Positions 54,758 through 63,147 of a DNA stretch of 64,000 nucleotides are shown piece after piece. The first letter of the stretch is position 1; the number at the start of each line of letters is the position of its first letter. Source of the DNA: Crocinitomicaceae bacterium (lineage in GTDB: Bacteria > Bacteroidota > Bacteroidia > Flavobacteriales_G > Salibacteraceae). The notes under the pieces were generated by a model. It searched no databases. It saw only the letters and a list, made by a program, of their open reading frames with translations, and was not told where the DNA came from. The position numbers and the translations under genes are program-made. The stretch is taken from assembly GCA_002713215.1 (NCBI GenBank), contig PAVO01000026.1:1-64000 (forward strand). The letters are read 5' to 3'.

Positions 54758-55864
54758 TTATAAATCGAGTTGAATTTTATTAGCTGCTTCTTTCTTCTTG
54801 TTGTCTATTACTTTGGCATATATCTGAGTGGTTTTTAATTCTCTATGACCTAATAGCTTTGATACGGTATAAATATCTGTACCCATTGTAAGCTGTAGGG
54901 TTGCATAGGTATGTCTTGCACAATGGAACGTGATGTTTTTAGTAATACCTGCACGAAGTACCCATTGAGCTAATTTAACATTGTGCCAAGCACTATATTT
55001 TAAGCCTTTAAAAACACGCTCCGTTTTTTCCTTTTCTTCTCCTAACATATTACGAGCTTGCTCGGATATTGGTAGGGTTTCCGCTCCTTTGGTTTTTTGT
55101 TGTCTGAAACGTATGTAGTAGCCCATTTCATCAGAATATTGCACCTCTGACCAAACTAACTTATTTATATCTGACCATCTTAAACCAGTAAGACAAGCGA
55201 ATAAAAACGCAGTTTTTAGCTGCTTGCTTTCGCAATCTGCTTTTACTAATGCTTGTACTTCTTCCAAGGTTAAAAACTCTCTTTGTGGTTCTCCTTGTTT
55301 GAATCCCTGGACTTGCTCCGCAGGATTGTATTTTAAAATCCCATCTCTAACCGCTTGTTTTAATGCTGCCTTTAATTTGTTGAAGTACGAGTACTTGGAA
55401 TTTTGAGATAATTCGTTTTCACTTTTGGTTTTGGCTTCATTATCTAAATAGTCTTTAAAGCCTTGTACCCATTCACGATTAACTCTATCAAATGAAATAT
55501 CTCTTGGACTGTATTTTCTTAGATGCTTACCAACACTATCCCAATTGCCATAATTACCTAAACTGGCTTTTCTCTTTTCTGTGAGTGCATCAAAGTATAA
55601 TAAGAAACTGCCTTTTAGTTTCTCCTTGTCTTGAAAATCATAAATATTATTCTGAATTTCTAAGTGCCTTTTGGCTCTGATACTTTCAGCTAATTGTAGT
55701 ATCGTTTTATTTTGGTCTTTCTCTGCCTTAGTAAGTGAACCTTTTTCTGGGTCAGGTTTTAGGTACAATTTTAAATATTCATATTCTCGCTTACCATTGG
55801 CATAGTAATCTAAATACAAACTGATTTTGTTTCCTTTCTTGCGTTTTCTTAATGTTACTTTCAT
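54758..55864 (-). CDS. int: Tyrosine-type site-specific recombinase (integrase)
   Basis: A 368-residue integrase. The N-terminal arm-binding segment (VTLRKRKKGNKISLYLDYYA) is followed by a SAM-like core-binding domain (about 85-180) and the catalytic domain with Arg229 (LTGLRWSD), His314-x-x-Arg317 (FHCARHTYAT), His340 (LLGHRELK) and nucleophile Tyr349 (TTQIYAKV). It would integrate and excise the island at the mnmE tail. Two small genes and the att repeat lie between it and mnmE, as expected for the attachment end. Confidence 0.96.
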   Translation of the reverse strand: MKVTLRKRKKGNKISLYLDYYANGKREYEYLKLYLKPDPEKGSLTKAEKDQNKTILQLAESIRAKRHLEIQNNIYDFQDKEKLKGSFLLYFDALTEKRKASLGNYGNWDSVGKHLRKYSPRDISFDRVNREWVQGFKDYLDNEAKTKSENELSQNSKYSYFNKLKAALKQAVRDGILKYNPAEQVQGFKQGEPQREFLTLEEVQALVKADCESKQLKTAFLFACLTGLRWSDINKLVWSEVQYSDEMGYYIRFRQQKTKGAETLPISEQARNMLGEEKEKTERVFKGLKYSAWHNVKLAQWVLRAGITKNITFHCARHTYATLQLTMGTDIYTVSKLLGHRELKTTQIYAKVIDNKKKEAANKIQLDL

Positions 55865-55868
55865 AAGG

Positions 55869-56273
55869 CTAAATTTTAAAGAGATTATCGATTTCTGTCC
55901 GTTTTATAATAGTACGCCTACCTAATTTTGCAATGCTCAATTGGTTGCGTTTTATCATCCGCTGAATAGTCCATCTGCTTGCACCTAATAAATTGGCAGC
56001 TTCAGTAATACTTAGAAATTCTTTATCTCTTAGATTGATATGATTTCCTGCTTGTGTAGGTAAGGTTTGCAGAGTTTGCAAGTTTTCGGAAGATGAAGGC
56101 TTGCTATTATTTATTTGCTCGGATAGGGTGGATTGCACCTTTTCTTCTCGCTTACGTTGTTTGTAGGCTCTACTTGCACACGTATGACCGCAATACTTAG
56201 TAGTGGTCTTTTGTGCAACAAAAGCCATTCCACAGAATTGACAGAATTTCGGTATTTTAATTGTACTGCTCAT
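55869..56273 (-). CDS. Zinc-finger plus excisionase-type HTH protein
   Basis: A 134-residue protein. The N-terminus holds Cys pairs (KFCQFCGMAF and KYCGHTCASRAYKQRKREE) typical of a small zinc finger. The C-terminus (FLSITEAANLLGASRWTIQR then MIKRNQLSIAKLGRRTIIKR) is an excisionase HTH_17 domain. The linker is low-complexity. It is the first gene of the integrase unit, 4 bp before the recombinase gene, and likely sets the direction of recombination. Confidence 0.85.
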   Translation of the reverse strand: MSSTIKIPKFCQFCGMAFVAQKTTTKYCGHTCASRAYKQRKREEKVQSTLSEQINNSKPSSSENLQTLQTLPTQAGNHINLRDKEFLSITEAANLLGASRWTIQRMIKRNQLSIAKLGRRTIIKRTEIDNLFKI

Positions 56274-56353
56274 TTGGTGCTACTTGTAGCTCAATGTTGC
56301 TTGGTGGTGCTATATGGTGCATCATTTCGCTTTGATTTGTTGCTTTATGATTT

Positions 56354-56423
56354 GGGCAACAGATAAGCTATTAGGGCAACAATTGAACAACAAATATAAG
56401 AAATAAAGAGCAATTGGGCAACA
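56354..56423. repeat. Three GGGCAACA direct repeats, possible arm sites (right)
   Basis: The octamer occurs at 56354-56361, 56374-56381 and 56416-56423, in the same orientation as the two copies near the distal end. They lie between the excisionase-like gene and the mnmE att repeat. The 216-bp gap 56274-56489 holds nothing else clear. Confidence 0.5.
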
Positions 56424-56489
56424 AAAAAGAGATGCTAAAATCTTATAAAGTCAATAAAAACAAGTAGTTAGAAAACAAAAGAAAGATAA

Positions 56490-57872
56490 TTACTTTCCAA
56501 TACAGAACTTGGAAAAAATATTATCCAGCAAATCTTCAGTAGTCACTTCTCCTGTAATCTCTCCCAAATGAAAAAGTGATTGTCGAATGTCTGCGGCCAG
56601 TAAATCACCGGTTAATCCACTGTCTAATCCTTCGTACGCCCTCATTAATGCTTCATTGGCACCGGTAAGGGCCTGATGGTGTCGGCTGTTGGTTACAATA
56701 ACATCCTGTTCCCCTACTTTGCCTAAATTCACCAATTCAAGCAGGCGGTTTTCTAAAATCTCAAGGTTTCTTTTTTCCTTGGCAGAAAGAAATATTGGCT
56801 CGTATTTTTCCTCGATAATGGCTCTCTTGTCCTTCTCAAGTAAATCGGATTTATTAGCTACTACCAACAGCTCTGAACTCGACTTCTGAACATCTTCCTT
56901 TAGTGAAGCAATAATCAGGTCCAACTCTTTTAGGTCAATTCTAGCCGCATCAAAGAGATAGCATACAATAGCCGCCTCCTTCATTTTCTCCAGGGTCTTC
57001 TTTACTCCTAAAGATTCCACAACATCTTCGGTTTCGCGAATACCAGCCGTATCAATAAATCGAAAAACAATTCCACCGATAACCGATTCATCTTCAATTG
57101 CATCACGTGTGGTACCTTCAATTTCGGTCACCAGGGCTTTTTCTTCATTAAGCAATGCGTTCAAAAGGGTTGATTTGCCGGCATTAGGTTTCCCGGCAAT
57201 AACCACCGGAACTCCATTCTTGATAACATTTCCACTTTTAAAGGATTCAACCAGGGCGCTTATCACCTTATGAATCTTAAATATCAAATCTTTTAGATCA
57301 TCCCGGTTGGCAAACTCTACATCTTCTTCGCTAAAGTCGAGTTCCAATTCTACCAATGATGCAAAATGGATAAGGTCCGCTCTCAATTTTTTAATTTGAT
57401 CGGAAAATCCACCACGCATTTGATGCATGGCCACTTTGTGAGCGGCTTCAGAATTGGACGCAATAAGATCGGCCACTGCTTCGGCCTGACTCAGATCCAA
57501 TTTTCCGTTGAGGAAGGCCCGCAACGTAAATTCGCCGGGTTTCGCCAATACTGCTCCTTTTTCGGTCAGCAACCGAATGACGTCCTGAAGAATATAGTGT
57601 GAACCATGGCAGGAGATCTCAACTACCTCTTCACCGGTATAACTTTTTCCGTCCTTAAACAGGGTAACCAATACTTCGTCAACAATTCGATCTCCATTTT
57701 TAATTCTCCCAAAATGAGCCGTATGACTCGCTTCCTGGGTAAGGTTTTTGCTAAAAACCAAAGAAACTATTGCTATGGACTCTGGTCCGGAAAGACGAAT
57801 AACTCCAATGGCCCCTATACCTTGTGGAGTAGCAAGTGCAACAATAGTTTCATTTTTATTCATTGGCGGCAA
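56490..57872 (-). CDS. mnmE: tRNA modification GTPase MnmE (TrmE)
   Basis: A 460-residue, full-length protein. The N-terminal folate-binding domain (IVALATPQGIGAIGVIRLSG) is followed by a helical domain and the inserted G domain with GKPNAGKSTLLN, TTRDAIED, DTAGIRET and VANKSD, and by the C-terminal FCIGK motif carrying the catalytic Cys. With MnmG it modifies U34 of tRNAs. It is the insertion target of the island; its 3' end remains intact across the att repeat. Confidence 0.97.
   Translation of the reverse strand: MPPMNKNETIVALATPQGIGAIGVIRLSGPESIAIVSLVFSKNLTQEASHTAHFGRIKNGDRIVDEVLVTLFKDGKSYTGEEVVEISCHGSHYILQDVIRLLTEKGAVLAKPGEFTLRAFLNGKLDLSQAEAVADLIASNSEAAHKVAMHQMRGGFSDQIKKLRADLIHFASLVELELDFSEEDVEFANRDDLKDLIFKIHKVISALVESFKSGNVIKNGVPVVIAGKPNAGKSTLLNALLNEEKALVTEIEGTTRDAIEDESVIGGIVFRFIDTAGIRETEDVVESLGVKKTLEKMKEAAIVCYLFDAARIDLKELDLIIASLKEDVQKSSSELLVVANKSDLLEKDKRAIIEEKYEPIFLSAKEKRNLEILENRLLELVNLGKVGEQDVIVTNSRHHQALTGANEALMRAYEGLDSGLTGDLLAADIRQSLFHLGEITGEVTTEDLLDNIFSKFCIGK
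56491..56507. other. attL-like repeat within the mnmE 3' end
   Basis: TACTTTCCAATACAGAA (plus strand) is the complement of the last mnmE codons TTC TGT ATT GGA AAG TA(A), encoding the invariant FCIGK end. The partial copy at 37385-37401 marks the other junction. The enterobacterial island SGI1 uses the same trmE tail as its target. Confidence 0.82.
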
Positions 57873-57972
57873 AATTAATAGGCTCCAACAATAAACTCGA
57901 ATTAATCCATTCTATCTTCCAACCAATGGATAAGTAATGCCGTGTATAACACCGTAAATTAAAAGAGTTTTT

Positions 57973-59241
57973 ATGAGGCAACTTTTTATCGTAATCCTAC
58001 TAGTTTGTACCAGCAATTTGTTTTCCCAGGTAACCAAAAAGGTTCTTTTTATGGGAAACAGTTATACCGCAGGTATGCCGGAATTAGTTGCCGATATCGC
58101 TAAATCAATGGGTGATTCCTTGTATCACGTAGATGGATCTGGAGGGCAGTCAATCAAAGACCACGCAACTTCGCAGCATTCCCTGGCGGAAATTTCGTCC
58201 AATAATTGGGATTATGTAGTGCTGCAGTGCCAAAGTCAAGAAGCTGCCTTCAATCCTACCTACGTAAATCAGAATGTTTTTCCCTATGCTAAGGTTTTAG
58301 CCGATAGCGTAAATCGATCAGGAATCTGTACAAAACCTATTTTTTATATGACTTGGGGAAGAAAAAACGGTGATTCCAGAAACTGCCAGTATTATTCTCC
58401 TCTCTGTTCCTTCGAAACCATGCAAATGGAATTGCGAAAAAACTACTTGAAAATGGGGTTCGATAATGATGGATGGGTGAGCCCTGTAGGCATGGCCTGG
58501 AGACATGCAAGAAAAAAATGGCCCAACATCGAATTATACGATACGGATGAGAGTCATCCTTCTCAGGAAGGAATCTATTTAACTGCGTGTACTTTCTATG
58601 CCGTTATTTTTGGCAAATCACCGGTAGGTTCCACCTTCACAAACCAACTCAATGGTACTGACGCGGATTCACTACAAAAAGCTGCCAATTTTATTGTTTT
58701 TGACAGTTTAAAAACCTGGAACATTTCTTACGACACCGCCTGGAACTCGGTATCTTTTAATACAAGTCATGACACGGTTGACTTCAAAAGCACGAATTTG
58801 AATTTAGACTCAGTGGTTTGGCATTTTGGTGATGGACAAACTTCCAGCATGAACAACCCAAGGCATGTTTACTCCAAAGCGGATACGTTTATGGTTGCAA
58901 TACAATCCTTTAAAGGGTGCCTGATTACGGATACCACCTTTCAAGTAATAACCACCAAATATGAACCACCCAATAATGTAAGCGTTAATGAATTCTTGCA
59001 TGATTTGTTCAAGGTATTTCCTAATCCAACCGATGGAAGAATAACTATTGAATGGGATAAGAATGACAATGATATTGTGCAATTCGCCTTAATTTCAATT
59101 CAGGGAAAAGAAGTTTATACTTCTGAAATTATCGGTAACCAGAAGATCATTAACCTGGAAGGGTTGGAGCCTGGACTCTATTATTATACCATTGAGCTAA
59201 ATGATGGAGCCTCCTACTATGGACCACTGATCATGAAATAG
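57973..59241 (+). CDS. Secreted SGNH-hydrolase-like protein with PKD and T9SS sorting domain
   Basis: A 422-residue protein with a signal peptide (IVILLVCTSNLFSQ). Residues about 22-220 look like a DUF4886/SGNH fold: VLFMGNSYTAGMPELVADIA, WDYVVLQCQSQEA, PIFYMTWGRKNGD and YDTDESHPSQEGIYL with the Asp-x-x-His. A PKD-like domain (VVWHFGDGQTSSMNNPRHVY) follows, then a type A sorting domain (FKVFPNPTDGRITIEW to LYYYTIELNDGASYYGPLIM). It is probably an exported esterase or carbohydrate-active enzyme. Confidence 0.83.
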   Translation: MRQLFIVILLVCTSNLFSQVTKKVLFMGNSYTAGMPELVADIAKSMGDSLYHVDGSGGQSIKDHATSQHSLAEISSNNWDYVVLQCQSQEAAFNPTYVNQNVFPYAKVLADSVNRSGICTKPIFYMTWGRKNGDSRNCQYYSPLCSFETMQMELRKNYLKMGFDNDGWVSPVGMAWRHARKKWPNIELYDTDESHPSQEGIYLTACTFYAVIFGKSPVGSTFTNQLNGTDADSLQKAANFIVFDSLKTWNISYDTAWNSVSFNTSHDTVDFKSTNLNLDSVVWHFGDGQTSSMNNPRHVYSKADTFMVAIQSFKGCLITDTTFQVITTKYEPPNNVSVNEFLHDLFKVFPNPTDGRITIEWDKNDNDIVQFALISIQGKEVYTSEIIGNQKIINLEGLEPGLYYYTIELNDGASYYGPLIMK

Positions 59242-59278
59242 TCCATGACTTAACCTAATATTCTACATTTGGGATATT

Positions 59279-60100
59279 ATGAATAAGGCAAGAAATTCAT
59301 TTATCCCACCCCTTTTTCAATTCCTGCTAATAGGCTGTATCCTCTTTGGATTGAGCTTTTGGTTAAACTCTGAAAACGATTCGGAGTCCAAAATTGTAAT
59401 TCTGGAATCTGAATTGGAGCCCTACCTTAAAATGTCAACCCTAGGTGAACAATTGGATACAACGGTCCTAAAAAAATTAGTTGGGCAACGAATCGATCAG
59501 GAGCTGATCTACCAGTATGGAATGTCTTTAAATCTAAGTCGCTCTGACGAAAAAATTAGAGCTCAGATTATTGATGCCGCTCAAAATGTAATTCTTGCAC
59601 AAGCTCCAATCAGCGATCCGGGCGATAGTGTTTTAGAAGCCTTCCTTCAACAAAATCCAACACGGTTTTCTGAAACCGTTTCACTTGAATTTGAACAGTA
59701 TTATTTTGGAGACAATCAATTGCTGGCGCAACAGGCACTCTTTGTTGTTAACGAAGGCAATACAATTGAAAACGAAACAGAACTAAACCTTCCCAATCAG
59801 TTTAAATCTGAAAGTGCTTCATCAGTCGGCAATAAGCTTGGGTCAGACTTCGCTAATACGTTGGTCGCACAAGAAGACGGCTGGCGAGGTGTGGTTCAGT
59901 CAATACATGGATACCATGTGGTTATCAATTTAAAGCAGTCCAAAAGCAAGCCCAACCTTGACAACAATCGGGAAGAAATTTTAAGCGCCTGGACCCTGGA
60001 AAATAAGAAAGCATACTACAACGACTTTCTTCAGGAGCTACGAAAAAACTCCAATGTTGAAATACAGGGTGATTCCTACCTTTTTCTTAACAATCAATGA
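59279..60100 (+). CDS. PpiC-like (parvulin/SurA-type) membrane-anchored protein
   Basis: A 273-residue protein with one N-terminal membrane helix (QFLLIGCILFGLSFWL) and a SurA-N-like helical part (LKKLVGQRIDQELIYQYGMS). The C-terminal region (DGWRGVVQSIHGYHVVINLK) has the GWxxxxxSxxGxHxVxL pattern of PPIC rotamases, but the parvulin core between is poorly conserved, so catalytic activity is uncertain. It overlaps the HupE/UreJ gene by 4 bp, a pairing that suggests it helps fold or insert that protein. Confidence 0.72.
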   Translation: MNKARNSFIPPLFQFLLIGCILFGLSFWLNSENDSESKIVILESELEPYLKMSTLGEQLDTTVLKKLVGQRIDQELIYQYGMSLNLSRSDEKIRAQIIDAAQNVILAQAPISDPGDSVLEAFLQQNPTRFSETVSLEFEQYYFGDNQLLAQQALFVVNEGNTIENETELNLPNQFKSESASSVGNKLGSDFANTLVAQEDGWRGVVQSIHGYHVVINLKQSKSKPNLDNNREEILSAWTLENKKAYYNDFLQELRKNSNVEIQGDSYLFLNNQ

Positions 60101-61062
60101 GATTTCGGTTCTTTTTACTACTCGTTTTATTGATGTCGTTTCTGGGTGCATACGGCCATGAAACAGCTAGTTCATCGCTTGAACTCCGTAAGGAAAATGA
60201 AACTATACAAGCCTATTTCAGAACACCTCTAAACAGTGAAAAAACTCCGGGTATATTTCTGGAATTCCCGACATCGTGGGGAAAATTATCAGAAAATACT
60301 TCCGTAAATTATTCGGACAAACTGGTTACTTACCATTATGTATTTAAAGCCACAGATCCAAACCAGGCGATAACAATAATTCGGACTAATGCAGATCATT
60401 CTCCGCTGGTAGTTATTACAATTTTGGAAGCAGAAAGCCAAACCAAAGTGCTTACATCGGAAATTACAGAGTGGACTCCAACATTTAATTCCACAGGCAA
60501 ACTGGAAACCTTCTCTAATTTTTCGCTGCTTGGAATCGAGCACATCCTGATTGGGTTTGATCATCTGTTATTTGTATTGGCCCTTTTGTTTTTGGTACCA
60601 AGAAAGCAGTTGATTTGGGCCATTACCTCCTTTACACTGGCTCATAGTATAACCCTTGGAATCTCCACCTTTAAACTTATCGAATTACCTATTGGAGCAG
60701 TTGAAGCACTTATTGCATTTAGCATTGTGTTACTAGCCGTTGAAATGACAAAACCAAAGGATGACCAACAAGGAAATAACTACTTACAACTGGCATTTGC
60801 CTTCGGACTGTTGCATGGTTTTGGGTTTGCCAGCGTATTATCAGAACTAGGAGTGCCCGGTAATAATATTCCAATTGCGTTGCTGGCATTTAATGTGGGT
60901 GTGGAAATCGGTCAGGTCTTTTTTGTTCTGGTTGTTCTTGGGTTTCTCTACTTGTTTTTCAAAAATGTTCCTCGAAATATAATTTCAACAAAACTCTCCT
61001 ATCCCATTGGAGGGCTCGCTGCTTTTTGGTTTGTTGAACGAGTTTTCTACATCGTTTATTAA
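60097..61062 (+). CDS. HupE/UreJ family membrane protein
   Basis: A 321-residue protein. A signal-like N-terminus (FLLLVLLMSFLGAYGHE) and a periplasmic domain of about 130 residues precede six or so membrane helices. These include the family motif GIEHILIGFDHLLFVLALLF with LAHSITLGIS and LAFAFGLLHGFGFASVL, rich in His. HupE/UreJ proteins are proposed metal (Ni, Co) permeases. The substrate here is unknown. Confidence 0.85.
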   Translation: MRFRFFLLLVLLMSFLGAYGHETASSSLELRKENETIQAYFRTPLNSEKTPGIFLEFPTSWGKLSENTSVNYSDKLVTYHYVFKATDPNQAITIIRTNADHSPLVVITILEAESQTKVLTSEITEWTPTFNSTGKLETFSNFSLLGIEHILIGFDHLLFVLALLFLVPRKQLIWAITSFTLAHSITLGISTFKLIELPIGAVEALIAFSIVLLAVEMTKPKDDQQGNNYLQLAFAFGLLHGFGFASVLSELGVPGNNIPIALLAFNVGVEIGQVFFVLVVLGFLYLFFKNVPRNIISTKLSYPIGGLAAFWFVERVFYIVY

Positions 61063-61125
61063 AAGTCAGGCAGAATTAGGCGATATAAATTCAATCGTTT
61101 AGTTTTACCTTCAAATTGTCACCTA

Positions 61126-61887
61126 ATGAAATTAGTATCTTGGAATGTAAACGGCATTCGCGCCGGCGTAAAAAAAGGCTTTGTTGAAAAAGTAAACGAT
61201 ATGGGAGCAGATGTTATCTGCCTGCAAGAAACCAAAGCGCAGGACGATCAGGTCATTGAAGCCCTTGTTGAACTTGAAGGGTATCATGTTCTCCCCTATT
61301 CAGCGGTAAAAAAAGGGTATTCGGGAACGGCGATCCTAACGAGGAAAAAACCAATTTCTATAACCTATGGCATGGGAATACCAGAACATGACGATCAGGG
61401 TCGACTTATTATAGCAGAATATGAAGATTTTTACCTGGGAACAACCTACGTTCCTAACTCCGGAAATGGATTGGTGCGATTGGATTATCGTATAACCTGG
61501 GATACAGCCTTACTCAAACATTTGAAAAAGTTAGAAGAGAAAAAACCAGTGATCATCTGTGGTGACTTTAACGTGTGCCATCGTGAAATTGATATTGCAC
61601 GCCCAAAAGCCAATTACAATAAATCGGCAGGTTACATGCAAGTGGAAATTGATGGCATGGATAACTATACCAATGCCGGGTTCAAAGACTCATTTAGGGA
61701 GTTTCATCCCGATGAAGTGAAGTATAGTTGGTGGAGTTTGAGAGGCGGTGCCCGAAGCAAAAATGTAGGCTGGCGGCTCGATTATTTTTTGGTTAGCGAG
61801 TCAATTATGAATCGTGTAAAACAGGCTGACATTTGGACCCAAATAGAAGGCTCTGATCATTGCCCGGTTATTCTGGAATTAAAATAA
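61126..61887 (+). CDS. xth: Exodeoxyribonuclease III
   Basis: A 253-residue EEP-fold enzyme of normal length: LVSWNVNGIRAGVKKGF, ICLQETKAQDDQV (metal Glu), YLGTTYVPNSGN (catalytic Tyr), VIICGDFNVCHREIDIA (Asp/Asn) and GSDHCPVILEL (Asp-His). KNVGWRLDYFLVS is also typical. It removes 3' blocks and nicks AP sites in base-excision repair. The next gene begins 8 bp after its stop. Confidence 0.97.
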   Translation: MKLVSWNVNGIRAGVKKGFVEKVNDMGADVICLQETKAQDDQVIEALVELEGYHVLPYSAVKKGYSGTAILTRKKPISITYGMGIPEHDDQGRLIIAEYEDFYLGTTYVPNSGNGLVRLDYRITWDTALLKHLKKLEEKKPVIICGDFNVCHREIDIARPKANYNKSAGYMQVEIDGMDNYTNAGFKDSFREFHPDEVKYSWWSLRGGARSKNVGWRLDYFLVSESIMNRVKQADIWTQIEGSDHCPVILELK

Positions 61888-61895
61888 ACCTAAAC

Positions 61896-63064
61896 ATGAG
61901 AATCTTTCTCTTGTTATTGGTCATTGGTCTTCTTTGTTTTCCATCGTATTCGCAGGAGACCTCTAAAAAGGAATTAAGGCAAGCCAAAAAAGAAAAACGA
62001 AAAGCAAAAAAGCAGAAAAAACTCGACGAAGGGAAGTTTATGATTACTCCCGTAGCTGCACCGGGGTATACCCCCGAATTAGGAGGATTATTAGCCGTAG
62101 GGGGCTTGCGAGTTTTAAAACAAAAAAAACCGACTCCCTTATTCAACGTTCTTCACTGCCGTTTACCATAGGATATACTTCTACCGGAGCTATTGTTTCC
62201 CAGGCCATATTAAGCTCCTACTGGTTCAAAGACAAATTAAGAATCTACGGCGATTTCTGGTACAAAGACATGCCCGATCACTATTGGGGAGTAGGTTATG
62301 ACAATGGATACAATACACCTAAAACGGACACAACCACGGCATTTCAACGCGAATGGTGGTGGATCAATCCCCGATTTCTTTACCAATTCAAAAAGTACTA
62401 TTTCGTTGGACTTAATGTAGATTATAATTCCACCGAAGGAAGTAAACCAAGCAGAGGTGTTGTTACAGATGCCACTTACCTGAAATACAACCGCAAACCT
62501 ATTAATGGTGGATTTGGGCTTATTCTCCGATACGATTCAAGAGACATTCCAGTTGATGCACGAAGCGGGTTATACATCGATCTAAGGAGCACAGCCTATT
62601 CGGAGGCTTTTGGCGGTCAAAACGATTACCAGGTTTTTTTAATTGACTACCGCCAATTTCAAACGGTAGGCAAGGAAGGACATGTGCTGGCCTGGCAAAT
62701 GAAAACCCGAATTGCTAATGGCGAAGTGCCCTACGGTGAAATGAGCCAATTGGGTACTCCATTTGATTTGCGCGGGTACCAATGGGGCCGTTATCGAAAC
62801 AACCATATGTTTTATTTACTCACGGAATATCGAAATACATTCTACAAGGCAAATGGCAAAATGAGCAAACACGCTGCAGTAGTTTGGCTAGGATCCGGGA
62901 CGGTTTTCAATGATCAGGAAATTACCGATAATGATTTAAAATGGCTTCCCAACCTGGGCGTGGGTTACCGACTCGAAGTACAACCGAGAATGAACATAAG
63001 ACTGGATTTTGGGATTGGGAGAGAATCCAGTGGAATCTACTTCAACTTTAACCAGGCATTTTAA
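61896..63064 (+). pseudogene. Omp85/BamA-TamA family outer membrane protein, frameshifted at an A8 tract
   Basis: The frame from ATG 61896 encodes a signal peptide (IFLLLLVIGLLCFPSYSQ), a Lys-rich linker and GGLLAVGGLRVLKQKK, then stops at 62171. The adjacent frame continues without break (TDSLIQRSSLPFTIGYTSTG) to 63064, with Omp85 barrel features: FGLILRYDSRDIPVDARSGL, LGTPFDLRGYQWGRYRNNHM and EYRNTFY. One extra A in the run of eight (62122-62129) restores a single 390-residue protein. It could be a true null, phase variation, slippage or a sequencing error. Confidence 0.82.
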
Positions 63065-63147
63065 TTCCTAGACCAGAACCTATACCCCGTTCAGGATAAA
63101 ACCCGATTAAACAATTATTTTAAATTTGATATAGATAAACAACTCCT

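Larger units (their letters stand above)
37385..56507. mobile_element. Integrative genomic island in the 3' end of mnmE carrying a defence operon
   Basis: About 19.1 kb, richer in A/T than its flanks. It is bounded by a 17-bp direct repeat (15/17 identical) of the mnmE tail. Core genes next to the mnmE junction: HTH/zinc-finger protein, tyrosine recombinase, two HTH proteins and a VirE_N-DUF3987 primase/helicase. Cargo: a six-gene defence operon. Left end: thermonuclease, 267-aa and 144-aa unknown proteins. No relaxase, coupling protein, T4SS, terminase or capsid gene is recognisable, so transfer would need a helper. Insertion rebuilds the mnmE end, leaving FCIGK-stop intact. Confidence 0.88.
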
